The notes under the pieces: model-generated
The model's input: only the letters and a program-made list of their open reading frames with translations
What the model was told of the DNA's origin: nothing
The model's database searches: none
Made by a program: the position numbers and the translations under genes
NCBI GenBank assembly: GCA_030590585.1
Contig: JAUUYD010000098.1
Location: 1-7,692 of the forward strand
DNA: 7,692 bases
Origin: Spirochaeta sp.
Lineage (GTDB): Bacteria > Spirochaetota > Spirochaetia > Spirochaetales_E > Spirochaetaceae_B
Direction of reading: 5' to 3'
In this document: positions 5,669-7,692 of the stretch, piece by piece
Layout: every line of letters begins with the position of its first letter
How positions within the stretch are numbered: the first letter of the stretch is position 1

Positions 5669-6945
5669 GAACCTTCGGTAAAAGCTTCCGAAAAGGACCC
5701 ATACGCCAAAGGCGGGATATGATTTTACCTGGAGACAGAGCAGTATCGGAAAAGTTAAGAAGTGATTTTTCCTACACCGGAGCCGATGAGAGCCTGTTGG
5801 ATCTGTCCGAGGTAATGGTGGAACAGGCCATCGGATACTTTGGTGTCCCACTGGGAGTTGCAGGACCCGTCCTGATTGACAAGCGGCAATTTATGATTCC
5901 CATGGCAACCGAAGAGCCTTCGGTAATTGCCGCCGTTTCATTTGCAGGAAGTATTACCTCCCGGTACGGGGGAATTACCACCCGGGCAACAGATCCGGTG
6001 ATGGTAGCCCAGATATTTCTGGAGGATGTAGGCAATCTCGGCGCATCAAGTGTTGATGCTGTTCTCAAGTCAAGGGACATCATTAAAGAAAAGCTGAGTC
6101 CCATACTGTCAACAATGGAAAAACGCGGCGGGGGCTGGCGGGATATTCAGGCCAGGTGGATTGCACCATCGAGAACACTTGCGGTTAATCTCCAGATAGA
6201 TGTACGTGATGCCATGGGTGCCAATCTTCTGAACAGCGCGGCGGAGGAGATTCGTCCCCTGCTTGAAAAAATCACCGGGGGCCGGGTACTCATGGCCATA
6301 CTGTCCAACCGGTCATGGAACCGTACCGCTTCGGCCAGATTGAGCATTCCCATACAGGTATTGGGTCGAAACGGATTCGATGGAAGTGATACGGCCCGGC
6401 GTATCGTCAGGGCCGCAAGGGTGGCCCGGGAAGATCCCGATCGCGCTGTAACTCACAATAAGGGGATAATGAACGGTATCAGTGCTTTGGCGCTGGCAAC
6501 CGGAAACGATACCCGGGCCATCGAAGCGGCTGCACATGCTTATGCCGGCCGCTACGGCCCTTATCACGGACTCAGTGAGTACTGGGTGGATGACGGTATG
6601 CTCCACGGCTCCCTGGAACTGCCTCTGCCCTTTGCCGTTACCGGGGGGGCAGTGGGTTTTCATCCCGTAACACGCTGGTCTCTGGAGATACTGGGTAATC
6701 CTGATGCACAAGGATTAAGCAGTATTGCCGCCGCCCTGGGACTCGCTCAGAACCTGGCAGCTCTCAGAGCATTGGTAAGTGAAGGAATACAGAAAGGACA
6801 TATGGGTCTTCATGCCAGAAGACTTGCCTATGCAGCCGGCTGCAGGGGCAGTGATATTGCGGCTTTTGCAGAGCTTATTCAATCTGAAGAGATCCGCAGT
6901 AAAGAGGCAGCAGCCCGAAGGTTTACCGAATGGAAATCCGAATGA
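5665..6945 (+). CDS. mvaA: Class II hydroxymethylglutaryl-CoA reductase
   Basis: A 426-residue soluble enzyme that reduces HMG-CoA to mevalonate in two steps. There is no membrane domain, as expected for the bacterial class II form. Catalytic residues are all present: Glu in MATEEPS (83-84), Lys266 in HNKGIMNG, Asp282 in ATGNDTRA, and His379 in KGHMGLHAR. The nucleotide-binding DAMGAN segment (182-187) resembles the NADH-using Pseudomonas mevalonii enzyme, so NADH use is plausible but not proved. The N-terminal FRKGPIRQRRDMI matches the family opening, so ATG 5665 is preferred over an internal ATG at 5719 despite a weak GAGAG ribosome site. The start overlaps the fni stop as ATGA, implying coupled translation. 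Degradative use of mevalonate, as in P. mevalonii, is unlikely among biosynthetic neighbours. A G7 run lies at 6643-6649. Confidence 0.95.
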   Translation: MRTFGKSFRKGPIRQRRDMILPGDRAVSEKLRSDFSYTGADESLLDLSEVMVEQAIGYFGVPLGVAGPVLIDKRQFMIPMATEEPSVIAAVSFAGSITSRYGGITTRATDPVMVAQIFLEDVGNLGASSVDAVLKSRDIIKEKLSPILSTMEKRGGGWRDIQARWIAPSRTLAVNLQIDVRDAMGANLLNSAAEEIRPLLEKITGGRVLMAILSNRSWNRTASARLSIPIQVLGRNGFDGSDTARRIVRAARVAREDPDRAVTHNKGIMNGISALALATGNDTRAIEAAAHAYAGRYGPYHGLSEYWVDDGMLHGSLELPLPFAVTGGAVGFHPVTRWSLEILGNPDAQGLSSIAAALGLAQNLAALRALVSEGIQKGHMGLHARRLAYAAGCRGSDIAAFAELIQSEEIRSKEAAARRFTEWKSE

Positions 6946-7692
6946 AATCCGGAACATCATCCGCCCATCCAAGTCTTGCCCTGATCAAGTATTGGGGGAA
7001 ACTGGATCACATCAGAAATCTTCCCGCAACCCCGTCATTGGCTGTCACTCTCGACGGACTTACTACAAAAACCAGAGTCGATATCAGTTTTTCAGCTGAT
7101 AACAAGAATGATACTGATGCGGCAGATCGGGTATATCTTGAAGGCATACTTCAGGATAAACACAGGTTTGCACCTTTTTTTTCGGAATTCAGAAGAATAG
7201 TCGAAGAAAAGAAAGGCAGTACTGAGCGATTCATCATCACCGCCAGAAGCTCATCCGACTTTCCAGCCGCCGCCGGTCTGGCCAGTTCATCCAGCGGTTT
7301 CGCGGCGCTCTCCTGCGCATGTGCTGAAGCCGCAGGTATTACATTATCGATTGAAGAACTGTCGGCTCTGGCCCGGGTTGGTTCGGCATCGGCGGCACGT
7401 TCTCTCTTCGGCGGTTTTACCAGGCTGGATGCCGGTTCTGAATATGCCGAACAGATTCACAGTGAAATGTGGTGGCCGGAATTCCGAATCGTTGTACTGG
7501 AATTGGAGAAAGGACCAAAAAGTATCCCCTCACGAGAGGCCATGGAGATAACCCGGCTCAGTTCCCCCTTTTATCAGAGCTGGATTGAAGATTCACAATA
7601 CCTGATGGATCAGTCTCTTGATGCACTCAAACTCAGAGATCTGAATAAACTGGGTCCGCTTATTCGAAACAGCTATCTGAGGATGTTCGCGA
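6930..7692 (+). CDS. mvaD: Diphosphomevalonate decarboxylase, 3' end beyond the window
   Basis: The first 254 codons of a GHMP-kinase-fold enzyme that uses ATP to phosphorylate and decarboxylate diphosphomevalonate to isopentenyl diphosphate. Visible marks are ALIKYWGK (17-24), the ATP-binding loop PAAAGLASSSSGFAAL (112-127), and GSASAARSLFGGF (151-163) carrying the conserved Ser and Arg of the substrate site. SREAM (201-205) and FYQSWIEDS (214-222) are also family-like. The catalytic Asp near the C-terminus lies outside. I start it at ATG 6930 because GAAGG stands eight bases before it, giving a 16-base overlap with mvaA. ATG 6942 would instead overlap the mvaA stop as ATGA and give a protein four residues shorter; both are plausible. 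The frame stays open to the last base. It is fourth in the operon; phosphomevalonate and mevalonate kinase genes are expected next. Confidence 0.95.
   Translation, partial: MEIRMKSGTSSAHPSLALIKYWGKLDHIRNLPATPSLAVTLDGLTTKTRVDISFSADNKNDTDAADRVYLEGILQDKHRFAPFFSEFRRIVEEKKGSTERFIITARSSSDFPAAAGLASSSSGFAALSCACAEAAGITLSIEELSALARVGSASAARSLFGGFTRLDAGSEYAEQIHSEMWWPEFRIVVLELEKGPKSIPSREAMEITRLSSPFYQSWIEDSQYLMDQSLDALKLRDLNKLGPLIRNSYLRMFA

Noticed and set aside
7321..7551. 76-codon plus-strand frame near the right end
   Set aside because: It lies wholly inside mvaD in another frame; the mvaD frame carries clear family motifs.
1..7692. CRISPR arrays, insertion sequences, prophage or integration sites
   Set aside because: No regularly spaced repeats, transposase or integrase motifs, or terminal inverted repeats were seen.

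Overview
The window carries two divergent gene groups separated by about 430 bases of structured non-coding DNA. The right-hand group is the first two-thirds of a bacterial mevalonate pathway operon, in the order HMG-CoA synthase (mvaS), type 2 isopentenyl-diphosphate isomerase (fni), class II HMG-CoA reductase (mvaA), diphosphomevalonate decarboxylase (mvaD, cut by the window end). As I recall, this is the order of the Borrelia burgdorferi mevalonate cluster, and the local motifs of the synthase, isomerase and decarboxylase also resemble my memory of the Borrelia proteins. The base composition is about half G+C by eye, so this is not Borrelia itself. A free-living or host-associated spirochaete of the Spirochaetales is my best guess; this rests on memory, not on an alignment.

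Layout, left to right. Positions 1-126 hold no gene I can support, only small inverted repeats behind the stop of the first gene. Positions 127-1041 (minus) encode a ten-helix EamA/DMT-type transporter. Positions 1041-2828 (minus) encode a large cytosolic M24B aminopeptidase P, read from a TTG start with an excellent ribosome binding site. It is transcribed before the transporter, and the two overlap as TAATG. Positions 2829-3256 are the divergent control region. They contain a -10 box for the peptidase, a strong intrinsic terminator pointing right that has no plus-strand gene before it, two mutually exclusive upstream hairpins, a G-quadruplex motif on the minus strand, a possible extended -10 promoter for the mevalonate operon, and two overlapping inverted repeats between that promoter and mvaS. 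Positions 3257-7692 are the mevalonate genes, packed with a 3-base gap or with overlaps, so they almost certainly share one transcript.

How the genes work together. MvaS condenses acetyl-CoA with acetoacetyl-CoA to give HMG-CoA, and MvaA reduces this to mevalonate. After two phosphorylations by kinases not seen here (expected just to the right), MvaD makes isopentenyl diphosphate, and Fni interconverts it with dimethylallyl diphosphate. No acetoacetyl-CoA thiolase is visible in the window. The peptidase and transporter have no evident metabolic link to the isoprenoid genes.

I did not find a wholly new protein system. All six genes belong to known families with intact active sites. The part most worth a second look is the control region, especially the terminator at 3028-3058 and the RNA that must run into it if it is real.
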